Shown here: piece by piece, positions 20,145 through 28,512 of the stretch
Numbering within the stretch: position 1 is the first letter of the stretch
Layout of the letters: every line of letters starts with the position of its first letter
Assembly (NCBI GenBank): GCA_030596605.1
Contig: JAUVJI010000006.1
Span: 1-60,415 of the forward strand
Source: Bacteroidales bacterium
GTDB taxonomy: Bacteria; Bacteroidota; Bacteroidia; Bacteroidales; JAADJA01
Reading direction: 5' to 3'
DNA: 60,415 bases
The notes under the pieces: generated by a model
The model's database searches: none
Seen by the model: the letters and a program-made list of their open reading frames with translations, nothing else
What the model was told of the DNA's origin: nothing
Translations under genes and position numbers: made by a program

Positions 20145-20220
20145 TAATGCCGATGTAAATTTGAAGGGTCGTAAAGAACGAAGTGAATTTATGGCGCATT
20201 TCAAATTACAATCGGTATTA
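20145..20220. repeat. Imperfect palindromic repeat (TAATACCGAT family), copy 1
   Basis: The ends TAATGCCGATGTAAATTTGAA and TTCAAATTACAATCGGTATTA are imperfect inverted copies around a 30-base centre containing GAACGAAGTGAAT. It lies 4 bp after the stop of the propeller gene and could work as a terminator or processed hairpin. A related short palindrome lies on the far side of the cytochrome gene (21364-21402). Confidence 0.6.
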
Positions 20221-20301
20221 TCAGCAATTGCAACAATCGTAATTTATTTTTATCCTTATACAAAACCATTTTAAATTATTGATACTTTTGAAACAATAAT
20301 T

Positions 20302-21273
20302 ATGAGCAAGATTGTAAATTTTTTACTGTGGCTAATTCCAATTATTATTGTATTAATAACCGGTGTTTTAATTTATATAAAAACTGCCTTGCCTGATGTT
20401 GGCGAAGCACCGGAGTTAACAATAAAGATCACTGAATAAAGGCTTCAAAGAGGTGAATACGAGGCGCTTCATGTTACATTATGTATGGATTGCCATGCTG
20501 AAAGGGACTGGAATAAATTTGGGGGGCCACCGAAAGAAGGATCGCTGGGTGCAGGAGGGGAAACTTTTGAACGTAAATGGGGCTTCCCTGGTGAATACTA
20601 TGCCGGAAATATCACACCTTATGGTGTCGGCGATTGGACTGATGGAGAGTTGTTCCGGGCTATTACCTCAGGAGTATCAAAGAATGGAAGAGCGCTGTTT
20701 CCTGTTATGCCTTACCTTTACTTTGGTAAAATCGACAGGGAGGATGTATATTCTGTTATAGCATATATCAGAACATTAGATCCTGTTGAAAAGGAAAATT
20801 TAGAGTCTGAATCGGATTTTCCGTTTGACTTCATTATTAACACAATTCCTAAAAAGCCTGAATTTATTACAAAACCTGTAAATGCTGATAAGATAGCATG
20901 CGGAGAATATTTGTCAATTGGATGTATGGAATGTCATACACAAGCAAAAAAGGGAAGAATAATTCCTGAACTTGCATATTCCGGTGGCAGGGATTATATA
21001 TTGCCTACCGGTGGCGTTGTTAGGTCTTCTAATATCACTTTTGATAGTGAAACCGGTATCGGGATATGGAGTGAAGATGTATTTATTCAAAAGTTCAAAC
21101 AGTATGCTGATTCTAATTTTGTTCCACTGGAAATTGGCCCAAATGAATTTAACACCATAATGCCCTGGGCCATGTATGCAGGTTTAACAATTGAAGACCT
21201 ATCAGCAATATACACCTATTTAAAGTCAGTTAAAATCATTAATAACAAAGTGGTTAAGTTCACAGTTGAATAA
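20302..21273 (+). pseudogene. Diheme cytochrome c gene interrupted by one in-frame TAA
   Basis: From ATG 20302 the frame encodes an N-terminal membrane anchor (MSKIVNFLLWLIPIIIVLIT) and LPDVGEAPELTIKITE, then TAA at 20437-20439. It continues in the same frame with RLQRGEYEALHVTLCMDCHAE and on to 21273. The joined product (323 codons) has two heme sites, CMDCH and CMECH, each followed by a candidate Met ligand (PVMPY, TIMPW), as in periplasmic or membrane-anchored diheme c-type cytochromes. Without read-through neither piece is functional: the first has only the anchor, and the second (from ATG 20485) starts inside the first heme motif and lacks its first Cys. A point mutation of GAA/CAA/AAA to TAA, or a sequencing error, would explain it. 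Confidence 0.75.
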
Positions 21274-21363
21274 ACTTATCGCACCTATAAATACACTAAG
21301 TTGTTTTCGACTTCAATATTTGATGTGGACTATGTACTTATTCCACATTTACAGCTCCACGAT

Positions 21364-21402
21364 TAATACCGATTATGAAATAAAATGTCGCAATTGGTAT
21401 AA
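21364..21402. repeat. Short palindrome related to the TAATACCGAT repeat, copy 2
   Basis: TAATACCGATT at 21364-21374 is followed 17 bases later by the near-complementary AATTGGTATAA. The end sequence matches the ends of the 20145-20220 palindrome, with a shorter unrelated centre. The two copies lie on either side of the broken cytochrome gene. Confidence 0.45.
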
Positions 21403-21427
21403 CAAATTCGATTTCTTTATCATTTTC

Positions 21428-21460
21428 TTGTCATTAGTACTATTCTTTTATTTACTTTTG
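21428..21460 (+). promoter_or_regulatory. Predicted Bacteroidota promoter of the thrS operon
   Basis: TTG at 21428-21430 and TACTTTTG at 21453-21460 match the -33 TTG and -7 TAnnTTTG boxes used by the Bacteroidota primary sigma factor, with a 22-base spacer. The predicted transcript would start about 25 bases before thrS, leaving room for the Shine-Dalgarno but no long leader. Confidence 0.55.
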
Positions 21461-21490
21461 CACCCAATTTTTTCATAAGGAGAACATTAG

Positions 21491-23431
21491 ATGATCAACA
21501 TAACCTTTCCGGACGGGAACATAAGGCAATACGAAAAAGGTGTAACTGCAATGGAAGTCGCAAGTAGCATTAGCGAAGGACTGGCAAGAAATGTACTTTC
21601 GGCTAAGGTAAACGGTGAGGTAATGGATGCAACCAGATCCATTGATCAGGATGCCACGGTTCAATTGCTGACCTGGAATGACGACGAAGGAAAAGCAACC
21701 ATGTGGCACTCATCAGCGCACCTGATGGCAGAAACTATTGAATATCTCTATCCTGGGGCAAAATTCGGGATCGGACCGGATATCGAGCATGGATTTTATT
21801 ATGATATTGATCTTGGTGACAAGGTCATTTCAGAAAACGATTTTCAAAAGATCGAAAATAAGATGCTGGAATTTGCAAGGGAAAAGCAGCAATATATCCG
21901 AAAGGAAGTTTCCAAATCAGACGCCTTAAAATATTTCAAGGAAAAGGACGATGAATACAAATTGGAATTGATTGAAGAACTGGAAGATGGCGAAATCACT
22001 TTTTATGAATCAGGAAATTTTGTTGATCTCTGTCGGGGACCGCACTTACCAAATACCGGTTCTATTAAGGCAGTAAAAATTTTAAGTGTAGCAGGGGCCT
22101 ATTGGCGCGGTGATGAAAACCGAAAACAACTTACCAGGCTCTATGGAATTACTTTCCCGAAAAAGAAAGAATTAGATGAATTCCTTGTAAGATTAGAAGA
22201 AGCGAAAAAACGTGATCATCGCAGGATTGGAAAGGAGCTCGAACTATTTACTTTTTCGCAAAAGGTCGGTTTAGGTTTGCCATTATGGTTACCAAAGGGA
22301 GCCCAACTCAGGGAACGGCTTGAGAATTTCCTGAAGAAAGTTCAGGCAGAAGCAGGTTATGAACCTGTAATTTCTCCTCATATTGCCAACGTGAATTTAT
22401 ATAAGACTTCGGGGCATTATGATAAATATGGTAAGGATTCCTTTCAGCCTATTTCAACACCCATTGAGGGAGAGCAGTTTTTCCTTAAACCGATGAATTG
22501 CCCACATCATTGTGAGATTTATAAAAGCAAGCCTCATTCATATAAAGAATTACCAATTCGCTACGCAGAGTTCGGAACCGTATACCGGTATGAGCAAAGT
22601 GGCGAACTACATGGTTTAACAAGGGTACGGGGATTTACACAGGATGATGCACATATTTTTTGCACCCCTGAGCAGGTAAAAGATGAGTTTAAAGGTGTTA
22701 TGAAAATTGTGGATACCATTTTTAAAGCTCTTGATTTTAAAGACTATACTGTTCAAATTTCACTGCGCGATCCTGAGGACAAGGAAAAATATATAGGATC
22801 GGATGAGAACTGGGAAAAATCAGAAAAGGCCATTCTTGAAGTTGCTGAAGAAAATGAAATGAATACTGTCATTGAATATGGTGAAGCTGCTTTCTACGGT
22901 CCGAAGATGGATTTTATGGTAAAAGATGCGCTTCAAAGGAAATGGCAACTGGGCACCATACAGGTTGATTATAATCTACCGGAAAGGTTTGAACTGGAGT
23001 ATACCGGTAGTGATAATGAGAAACACAGACCTGTTATGATTCACCGGGCGCCTTTCGGATCGATGGAAAGATTTGTTGCAGTTCTTATTGAACACACCGC
23101 CGGAAAGTTCCCTTTGTGGTTAACTCCGGAACAGGTTATCATACTACCAATCAGTGAAAAATATCAAAAATATGCTGAAAAAGTTTTAAAATTCCTGAAT
23201 AATTCCGAAATTCGCACCCAAATTGATGACAGAAGCGAGAAGACAGGTAGAAAAATTCGGGATGCAGAATTGAAACGAATCCCTTATATGTTGATAGTGG
23301 GTGAAAAGGAAGAAAATGAAAATTTAGTTTCAGTCAGAAGACAGGGAGAAGGAGACTTGGGAGTTAAAACCATGCAGGAATTCGTTTTTCTTCTGAATCA
23401 GGAAATAGAAAAGGAATTATCCATTAGTTAA
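21491..23431 (+). CDS. thrS: Threonyl-tRNA synthetase
   Basis: A 646-residue class II aminoacyl-tRNA synthetase that charges tRNA-Thr in the cytoplasm. It has the TGS domain (1-60), the editing/SAD domain with [17 protein letters not shown] and the HGFYYDID segment, and the catalytic core. In the core, the zinc Cys337 lies in NCPHHC, followed by motif 2 ([23 protein letters not shown]) and motif 3 ([12 protein letters not shown]). The anticodon-binding domain follows ([14 protein letters not shown]). The length is normal. An AAGGAGA site 7 bases upstream of the ATG supports the start. It leads the infC-rpmI-rplT group, an order seen in many bacteria. Confidence 0.97.
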   Translation: MINITFPDGNIRQYEKGVTAMEVASSISEGLARNVLSAKVNGEVMDATRSIDQDATVQLLTWNDDEGKATMWHSSAHLMAETIEYLYPGAKFGIGPDIEHGFYYDIDLGDKVISENDFQKIENKMLEFAREKQQYIRKEVSKSDALKYFKEKDDEYKLELIEELEDGEITFYESGNFVDLCRGPHLPNTGSIKAVKILSVAGAYWRGDENRKQLTRLYGITFPKKKELDEFLVRLEEAKKRDHRRIGKELELFTFSQKVGLGLPLWLPKGAQLRERLENFLKKVQAEAGYEPVISPHIANVNLYKTSGHYDKYGKDSFQPISTPIEGEQFFLKPMNCPHHCEIYKSKPHSYKELPIRYAEFGTVYRYEQSGELHGLTRVRGFTQDDAHIFCTPEQVKDEFKGVMKIVDTIFKALDFKDYTVQISLRDPEDKEKYIGSDENWEKSEKAILEVAEENEMNTVIEYGEAAFYGPKMDFMVKDALQRKWQLGTIQVDYNLPERFELEYTGSDNEKHRPVMIHRAPFGSMERFVAVLIEHTAGKFPLWLTPEQVIILPISEKYQKYAEKVLKFLNNSEIRTQIDDRSEKTGRKIRDAELKRIPYMLIVGEKEENENLVSVRRQGEGDLGVKTMQEFVFLLNQEIEKELSIS

Positions 23432-23440
23432 TAAAATTTA

Positions 23441-23457
23441 AAGGAGGAAATAAAATA
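23441..23457 (+). promoter_or_regulatory. Strong Shine-Dalgarno and ATA initiation codon of infC
   Basis: AAGGAGG (23441-23447) is followed by 7 bases and then ATA (23455-23457). ATA begins the conserved IF3 N-terminus (AKQFYRN...). No ATG, GTG or TTG exists at this position. Rare start codons on infC are known to allow IF3 to repress its own translation. Confidence 0.75.
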
Positions 23458-24012
23458 GCTAAACAATTTTATAGAAATCGTAATCGACGGGGCTTTATAA
23501 GAAGAAGAGAAGAGCCGTTTAAGGTTAATCAAAGAATTACCGTTCCAATGGTTAGGCTGGTAGGTGAAAATGTGGAAGACGGTATTTATCCGGTAAGGGA
23601 AGCACTTAATATGGCTGAACAGCAGGAGCTTGATCTTGTTGAGATCAGCCCAACTGCAAATCCCCCGGTTTGTAAGATTATCGATTATAAAAAGTTTCTT
23701 TTTGACAGAAAAAAGAAACAAAAAGAGATTAAGGCTAAAACTGTAAAGGTAGTTGTAAAGGAGATCAGGTTGGGGCCGCATACCGATGACCATGATTTTA
23801 ACTTTAAGATGAAGCATGCATTGAAGTTTCTCCAGGAAGGAGCTAAAGTGAAGGTAGATGTTTTTTTTAAGGGAAGATCAATCATATATAAAGATAAAGG
23901 AGAAATAATATTATTGCGGTTTGCACAGGAGTTGGAAGAATATGGAAAAGTAGAGCAATTACCAAAGCTAGAAGGCAAAAGGATGATCATGATCCTTGCA
24001 CCAAAGAAATAA
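23455..24012 (+). CDS. infC: Translation initiation factor IF-3, starting at ATA
   Basis: IF-3 binds the 30S subunit and checks initiator tRNA pairing. Reading from ATA 23455 gives 185 residues: a basic N-terminal tail ([17 protein letters not shown]), then [19 protein letters not shown], the linker [20 protein letters not shown] and the C-terminal domain ([25 protein letters not shown]). The first ATG in frame is 31 codons later (23548) and would cut the conserved N-domain, so the ATA start is strongly indicated. It is preceded by a near-ideal Shine-Dalgarno. thrS ends 23 bp upstream and rpmI starts 28 bp downstream, all on one strand. As in E. coli (AUU start), this suggests discrimination-based autoregulation. 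Confidence 0.93.
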   Translation: MAKQFYRNRNRRGFIRRREEPFKVNQRITVPMVRLVGENVEDGIYPVREALNMAEQQELDLVEISPTANPPVCKIIDYKKFLFDRKKKQKEIKAKTVKVVVKEIRLGPHTDDHDFNFKMKHALKFLQEGAKVKVDVFFKGRSIIYKDKGEIILLRFAQELEEYGKVEQLPKLEGKRMIMILAPKK

Positions 24013-24040
24013 TTTTAATTCTATATAAATACTATAAGTA

Positions 24041-24235
24041 ATGCCAAAAATGAAGACGAAGTCCAGTGCTAAGAAAAGATTTTCATTCACTGGAACAGGG
24101 AAATTAAAAAGGAAGCATGCTTACAAGAGCCACATCTTGACTAAAAAGTCGAAAAAACGTAAACGTAACCTTGGTTACTTTGCTATTGTTGACAAAGCAG
24201 ATGAAAGTAATGTAAGACAATTGCTTGCTAAGTAA
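24041..24235 (+). CDS. rpmI: 50S ribosomal protein L35
   Basis: This 64-residue protein of the large ribosomal subunit starts [31 protein letters not shown], compressed here to its hallmark [10 protein letters not shown] and H-rich basic middle. It continues with [13 protein letters not shown] and ends VRQLLAK. The length and very high Lys/Arg content match L35. It lies between infC and rplT, the standard order. Confidence 0.96.
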   Translation: MPKMKTKSSAKKRFSFTGTGKLKRKHAYKSHILTKKSKKRKRNLGYFAIVDKADESNVRQLLAK

Positions 24236-24256
24236 TTAATTAAATGTTTAACTTGT

Positions 24257-24298
24257 CTTTAGCCCGAAAAGTTTCCGCTGGAAGGCGGAGCGCTAAAG
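24257..24298 (+). promoter_or_regulatory. Structured rpmI-rplT spacer, possible L20 autoregulatory site
   Basis: The spacer RNA can fold into an outer stem CTTTAGC/GCTAAAG (24257-24263 with 24292-24298) enclosing an inner stem TCCGC/GCGGA (24274-24278 with 24285-24289) with loop TGGAAG. L20 is known in E. coli and B. subtilis to bind its own mRNA. No T-run follows, so this is not a simple terminator. Confidence 0.4.
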
Positions 24299-24316
24299 CA
24301 AAAAATTAAAAAAGTT

Positions 24317-24661
24317 ATGCCACGTACTAAGAATGCAGTAGCAGCAAGAACGAAAAGAAAGAAGATTCTTAAACAAGTAAAAGGACAATTCGGAAGGCGT
24401 AAAAATGTTTGGACGGTGGCCAAAAATGCATACGAAAAAGGCCAGGTGTATGCATACCGCGACAGACGAACCAAAAAGAGAAACTTCAGAAGTCTTTGGA
24501 TTCAGAGGATCAATGCAGGAGTCCGTGAATATGGAATGTCATATTCAGAATTTATGGGCAAATTGCATGCAAAGAATATTGACTTAAGCCGCAAGGCGCT
24601 CGCTGATCTTGCGATGAATAATCCCGATGCTTTTAAAGCAATTGTGGATGCAGTAAAATAA
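24317..24661 (+). CDS. rplT: 50S ribosomal protein L20
   Basis: This 114-residue protein binds 23S rRNA early in 50S assembly. It has the signature [19 protein letters not shown] at the start, [14 protein letters not shown] and [20 protein letters not shown], and ends with the globular domain [20 protein letters not shown]. It is the last gene of the thrS operon and is followed immediately by a hairpin terminator. Confidence 0.97.
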   Translation: MPRTKNAVAARTKRKKILKQVKGQFGRRKNVWTVAKNAYEKGQVYAYRDRRTKKRNFRSLWIQRINAGVREYGMSYSEFMGKLHAKNIDLSRKALADLAMNNPDAFKAIVDAVK

Positions 24662-24690
24662 AAAAGTCCGCCTCTGGCGGATTTTTTTTT
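24662..24690 (+). terminator. Rho-independent terminator of the thrS-rplT operon
   Basis: TCCGCC (24667-24672), loop TCT and GGCGGA (24676-24681) are followed by nine T residues, directly after the rplT stop codon. Confidence 0.9.
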
Positions 24691-24773
24691 ACTTTTAGGT
24701 TTAAAAAATATTTGACCTGAATTTCCGTTGTTTACTTCTGATACAAAATAATTTTTTGACTAATCTGCAATTT

Positions 24774-25835
24774 GTGAAAAGAAAGTCTGTTGGTATTTTA
24801 TTATTGTTCTCCCTAATTTTTATTTTCAGTTCAAATTCATTTGGCCAGATTGGAGGCAATTATACTTATGAATTCCTGAATTTTACGAGTTCGGCAAGAA
24901 TAGCTGCAATGGGTGGCGACTTTTTAGCCATTAATGATAATGATATTACTCTGGCTTCGACAAATCCATCTATTATTAATCCTGAAATGCATAATATGCT
25001 TGGAGTAGCTTATGCTGATTATTTTTCTGATGTCAATCATGGATTAGCAACTTACTCAAGGACTTTTAACAAAATCGGAAGTTTTGCAGCGTCAATGCAA
25101 TATCTGAGCTACGGAAAATTTGATTATGCCGATGTTACAGGTGAACGATCCGGTCAATTTTACGCAGGTGAAACAGCCTTAAATATCGGCTGGGGCAGGC
25201 AGCTTGATTCCCTGTTTTCAATTGGTGCCAATCTGAAATTTATTTATTCTTCGCTCGAAAGTTATAATTCTTTTGGAATGGCTGTTGACGTTGCAGGGAG
25301 TTACAATAGCCGCGACAGGACATTCACTGTGTCGCTGATTGGAAAAAATATTGGAAGACAACTCAAAGCTTACCAGGGAGGAAATATTGAACCAATACCA
25401 TTTGAACTTCAAATGGGTTTATCAAAAAGGTTTAAACATTTACCTTTTAGATTTTCTGTTTTGTATAACAATATTGAAAAATGGGATCTTCGGTATGAAG
25501 ATCCCCAGGGTGTTCAAACTGATCCTATTACCGGTGAAGTTGAGACGGAAAGTAAAATTGCTGAGATAGCTGATAATTTCATGAGACATATCGTTTTTGG
25601 AGGTGAACTGGTTATTGCAAAAGTTTTGAGTTTAAGGGCAGGATATAATTATCAACGGAGACAAGAATTAAAGGTTACCAACAAAACTGCCCTTGTGGGA
25701 TTTTCCTGGGGTTTCGGTATTAAAGTTTATAAATTTCATATTGGATATGCCAGGTCAACCTATCATTTACATGGTTCTCCAAACTATATTACACTTACCA
25801 CAAACCTGAACGATTTCTATAGAAAGCAGAATTAA
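24774..25835 (+). CDS. porQ: Type IX secretion system protein PorQ
   Basis: A 353-residue outer-membrane beta-barrel needed with PorV and PorU for T9SS attachment-complex function. It has a signal peptide (to SFGQ) and then the PorQ signature IGGNYTYEFLNFTSSARIAAMGG. Barrel strands follow and it ends HGSPNYITLTTNLNDFYRK. No ATG is present at the start. GTG 24774 gives a compact signal peptide and was preferred over TTG 24756, but either is possible. It is the only recognised T9SS machinery gene in the window, and fits with the several T9SS-sorted cargo proteins encoded nearby. Confidence 0.88.
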   Translation: MKRKSVGILLLFSLIFIFSSNSFGQIGGNYTYEFLNFTSSARIAAMGGDFLAINDNDITLASTNPSIINPEMHNMLGVAYADYFSDVNHGLATYSRTFNKIGSFAASMQYLSYGKFDYADVTGERSGQFYAGETALNIGWGRQLDSLFSIGANLKFIYSSLESYNSFGMAVDVAGSYNSRDRTFTVSLIGKNIGRQLKAYQGGNIEPIPFELQMGLSKRFKHLPFRFSVLYNNIEKWDLRYEDPQGVQTDPITGEVETESKIAEIADNFMRHIVFGGELVIAKVLSLRAGYNYQRRQELKVTNKTALVGFSWGFGIKVYKFHIGYARSTYHLHGSPNYITLTTNLNDFYRKQN

Positions 25836-25838
25836 ACC

Positions 25839-25846
25839 TATCTTTG
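25839..25846 (+). promoter_or_regulatory. Predicted -7 box upstream of ispH
   Basis: TATCTTTG matches the Bacteroidota TAnnTTTG box and lies 31 bases before the ispH ATG. No clear -33 TTG is seen at the usual distance, so this is tentative. Confidence 0.4.
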
Positions 25847-25877
25847 CTTTTTTCTAATTTAAATTTTCTTTATATTG

Positions 25878-26747
25878 ATGAAAGTCACTATTGACCCTGA
25901 TTCGGGCTTTTGTTTTGGTGTTAAAAAAACCATAGAAATTGCTGAAAATGAACTGAAACAACATGATACTTTATTTTGTGTGGGTGAAATAGTACATAAC
26001 CAGGAAGAAATAAAAAGACTTGAAAAAAACGGCCTAAAGACAGTTAGTCCAAATGATTTGGAAAGTTTAAATAAGGCAGGTGTCCTGATCAGGGCACATG
26101 GTGAGCCACCTTCAACCTACGAAACAGCGAAAAAAAATAATTTAAAAATAATTGAAGGTACTTGTCCTATTGTTTTGAAACTTCAGGAAAAAATCAGGAA
26201 GGCTTACGAGGAAATGAAAGAAATAGGTGGGCAAGTGGTTATTTATGGAAAAAGCAGCCATCCGGAAGTGATTGGACTTTCCGGTCATACAGAAAATAAT
26301 GCGATTATTATCAGTGGTATTGGTGATCTGAATAAAATTGATTTTCAAAAACCAATCAGGCTTTTCGCCCAAACAACAAAAAGCAAAACAGATTACCATG
26401 AAATAATAGAAGAAATCTATGAAAAAGTAAAATTTCTAAATTCTGACAAGAAAGATTTTGAACATTATAATTCAATTTGTGGCCAAGTTTCAAACAGGGT
26501 ACTAAAATTGAAAAACTTTTGTCAAAGTAATGAAGTCATTATTTTTGTAAGTGGTAAAAACAGCTCAAATGGCAAATATTTATATAGTATATGTAAAGAA
26601 GATAATTTGAATAGTTATTTTATTTCATCAGATAGTGAGTTGGAAGAAACCTGGTTTAAGAATATAAAGACTGTTGGAATTAGCGGAGCTACATCAACGC
26701 CTCACTGGTTAATGGAACAAGTTGCACAAAAAATCAGCACATATTAG
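25878..26747 (+). CDS. ispH: 4-hydroxy-3-methylbut-2-enyl diphosphate reductase
   Basis: This 289-residue [4Fe-4S] enzyme makes IPP and DMAPP in the last step of the MEP isoprenoid pathway. The three cluster cysteines are Cys12 (SGFCFGV), Cys96 (EGTCPIV) and Cys201 (SICGQVS). The conserved histidines are in EIVHNQEE, RAHGEP and KSSHPEV. GISGATSTPHWLMEQV closes the active site. The start at ATG 25878 aligns with the family; a TTG one codon upstream is also open. It lies 3 bp before recF, so they are probably co-transcribed. Confidence 0.95.
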   Translation: MKVTIDPDSGFCFGVKKTIEIAENELKQHDTLFCVGEIVHNQEEIKRLEKNGLKTVSPNDLESLNKAGVLIRAHGEPPSTYETAKKNNLKIIEGTCPIVLKLQEKIRKAYEEMKEIGGQVVIYGKSSHPEVIGLSGHTENNAIIISGIGDLNKIDFQKPIRLFAQTTKSKTDYHEIIEEIYEKVKFLNSDKKDFEHYNSICGQVSNRVLKLKNFCQSNEVIIFVSGKNSSNGKYLYSICKEDNLNSYFISSDSELEETWFKNIKTVGISGATSTPHWLMEQVAQKISTY

Positions 26748-26750
26748 ATT

Positions 26751-27869
26751 ATGTTTCTACAAAATTTAAAATTGGTCAATTTCAAAAACTATGAGGAAGC
26801 GGAATTTAGTTTTTCAAGTAAGATCAATTGCTTTATCGGTAATAATGGAGCAGGAAAGACAAATATTCTGGATGCCATTTACTATCTCTCCTTTTGCAAA
26901 AGTTATTTTAATTCCATCGATTCTCAAAACATTCTACATGAAGCTCCATTTTTTGCTATTCATGGAACCTATCAGAAAAATAATAATGGTGGAGATTTGA
27001 TTTCCTGTATACAAAAGCGAAATCATAGAAAACTTTTTAAACTGAACGATAAAGAATATGACCGGTTTTCGGATCACATAGGATTATACCCACTTGTAAT
27101 GATCTCACCATATGACCGGGATTTAATTAACGAAGGAAGTGAGGTGAGGAGAAAATACATCGACAGTGTCATTTCACAATTCGACAAGATCTATCTTAAT
27201 GATCTGATTAATTATAATAAGGCGCTACTGCAAAGAAATATTCTCCTAAAAAAATTTGCAGAACAAAACTACTTTGATAATAATTCGCTTGAAATTTGGG
27301 ATAATCAACTGATAAAACTGGGAGAAAAGATCCATGCCAGAAGGAAAGATTTTCTGATTGAATTTACACCACTGTTTCAGCATTATTTCGAGTTTATTAC
27401 CAACGGAAAAGAGAAAGTCAGGATTCGTTATGATTCGCAGTTGAATGAACAATCATTTTCCAATCTACTTTCATCCTCAATTAAAAAGGATCGGATTACC
27501 AGATACACCAATACCGGCATTCATAAGGATGATCTGGAAATGAACATTGAAAATTATCCGGTAAAGAAATTTGGTTCACAAGGCCAGCAAAAATCCTATG
27601 TCATTGCCATAAAACTTGCACAATTTGATTATACCAGAAATATTAAGGGTTTCAAGCCCGTATTATTGCTCGATGATTTATTTGACAAGCTGGATGAAAC
27701 AAGGGTAAAACAAATAATTCAACTTGTGAGCGATAACAGCTTCGGACAGGCATTTATTTCTGATACTCAAAAAGATAGGATTGAAAATATTTTCAAACAG
27801 GTGAAAATTGATCATAAAATATTTTTAATAAAAGAAGGACAAACCTCCGAATTGGAAAATTCTTTTTAA
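26751..27869 (+). CDS. recF: DNA replication/repair protein RecF
   Basis: This 372-residue SMC-like ATPase loads RecA at gapped DNA. Walker A GNNGAGKT is at residues 30-37, the signature region is FGSQGQQKSYVIAIKLAQ, and Walker B is LLLDDLFDKLDETR. The start MFLQNLKLVNFKNYEEAEF aligns with the family. It is flanked by ispH and a DUF721 gene, the latter a common recF companion in Bacteroidota. Confidence 0.95.
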   Translation: MFLQNLKLVNFKNYEEAEFSFSSKINCFIGNNGAGKTNILDAIYYLSFCKSYFNSIDSQNILHEAPFFAIHGTYQKNNNGGDLISCIQKRNHRKLFKLNDKEYDRFSDHIGLYPLVMISPYDRDLINEGSEVRRKYIDSVISQFDKIYLNDLINYNKALLQRNILLKKFAEQNYFDNNSLEIWDNQLIKLGEKIHARRKDFLIEFTPLFQHYFEFITNGKEKVRIRYDSQLNEQSFSNLLSSSIKKDRITRYTNTGIHKDDLEMNIENYPVKKFGSQGQQKSYVIAIKLAQFDYTRNIKGFKPVLLLDDLFDKLDETRVKQIIQLVSDNSFGQAFISDTQKDRIENIFKQVKIDHKIFLIKEGQTSELENSF

Positions 27870-27896
27870 TTTAGTAGTTGCAAAATTTAACAATTT

Positions 27897-28187
27897 TTGA
27901 AAAATTCTAACGAACAAAAGCTAAAGGAAGCAATTGAAGAATTGCTCGTATCCTATAAACTGCAAGATGGATTGTATGAAACAAAACTCATTAATTCATG
28001 GGAGGGTGTTGCAGGCAAGCTAATTACAAAACACACGGAAAAATTATTTATTAAAAAAAAGATCCTTTACATTAAGCTTGATTCACCTGCTTTAAAAAAT
28101 GAATTATCATTTGCCCGAACCAAATTAATTAAATTGCTGAATAAAGCAGTAAACAAGGAGGTTATCCAAGATATTAAATTTATCTGA
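27897..28187 (+). CDS. DUF721 (DciA-like) protein
   Basis: A 96-residue protein with the DUF721 pattern: an N-terminal helix (LKEAIEELLVSYKL), the central INSWEGVAGKLITKHTEKLFIKK, then LYIKLDSPALKNELSFARTKLIKLLN. DUF721 proteins are related to DciA, a loader of replicative helicase, and in Bacteroidota often follow recF as here. The start codon is TTG at 27897; no ATG is available without losing the first helix. A role in replication is inferred from family and neighbourhood. Confidence 0.8.
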   Translation: MKNSNEQKLKEAIEELLVSYKLQDGLYETKLINSWEGVAGKLITKHTEKLFIKKKILYIKLDSPALKNELSFARTKLIKLLNKAVNKEVIQDIKFI

Positions 28188-28233
28188 TTATAAATACAAA
28201 TAATAAACACAGTCTTAATTTAAAATAACTGTC

Positions 28234-28476
28234 ATGAAATTTTTTACGATTATTACCATTTCAATTATTACACTCATTAGCTTTCAAATGTCTCAGGCAC
28301 AAATTGACCCTGAAATAACTTTTTCGGAAGACCCGAGAACACACAATATGGGAATTTGTTCGGATGGAGAGTTTTATTATACTGTTAATGGAGGGAATGC
28401 TATTACTGGCCAGATTGGAAAATTTAGTGAAGATGGAAATTACTCCACAGGCAAGTGGTTTGGCTATGATTTATAA
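28234..28476 (+). CDS. Small secreted protein, possibly a truncated propeller protein
   Basis: An 80-residue product with signal peptide MKFFTIITISIITLISFQMSQAQ and only about 57 mature residues, including NMGICSDGEFYYTVNGG and QIGKFSEDGN. This reads like the first blade of a longer beta-propeller protein, but the frame stops and no continuing homology was seen in the next 35 bases before sppA. It may be a remnant or a genuine short secreted protein. No specific function is claimed. Confidence 0.45.
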   Translation: MKFFTIITISIITLISFQMSQAQIDPEITFSEDPRTHNMGICSDGEFYYTVNGGNAITGQIGKFSEDGNYSTGKWFGYDL

Positions 28477-28512
28477 GTGTATTTAATCGATTTCCAAAGC
28501 CTCAAATAATTT

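Noticed and set aside
20437..20439. Recoding of TAA as a sense codon
   Set aside because: Nearly all genes in the window end in TAA and their neighbours start normally, so a general reassignment cannot hold; point mutation, local read-through or sequence error remain.
21266..21478. 70-codon ORF between the cytochrome and thrS genes
   Set aside because: It overlaps the palindrome and the predicted thrS promoter, has no recognisable motif, and its hydrophobic end is due to T-rich promoter DNA.
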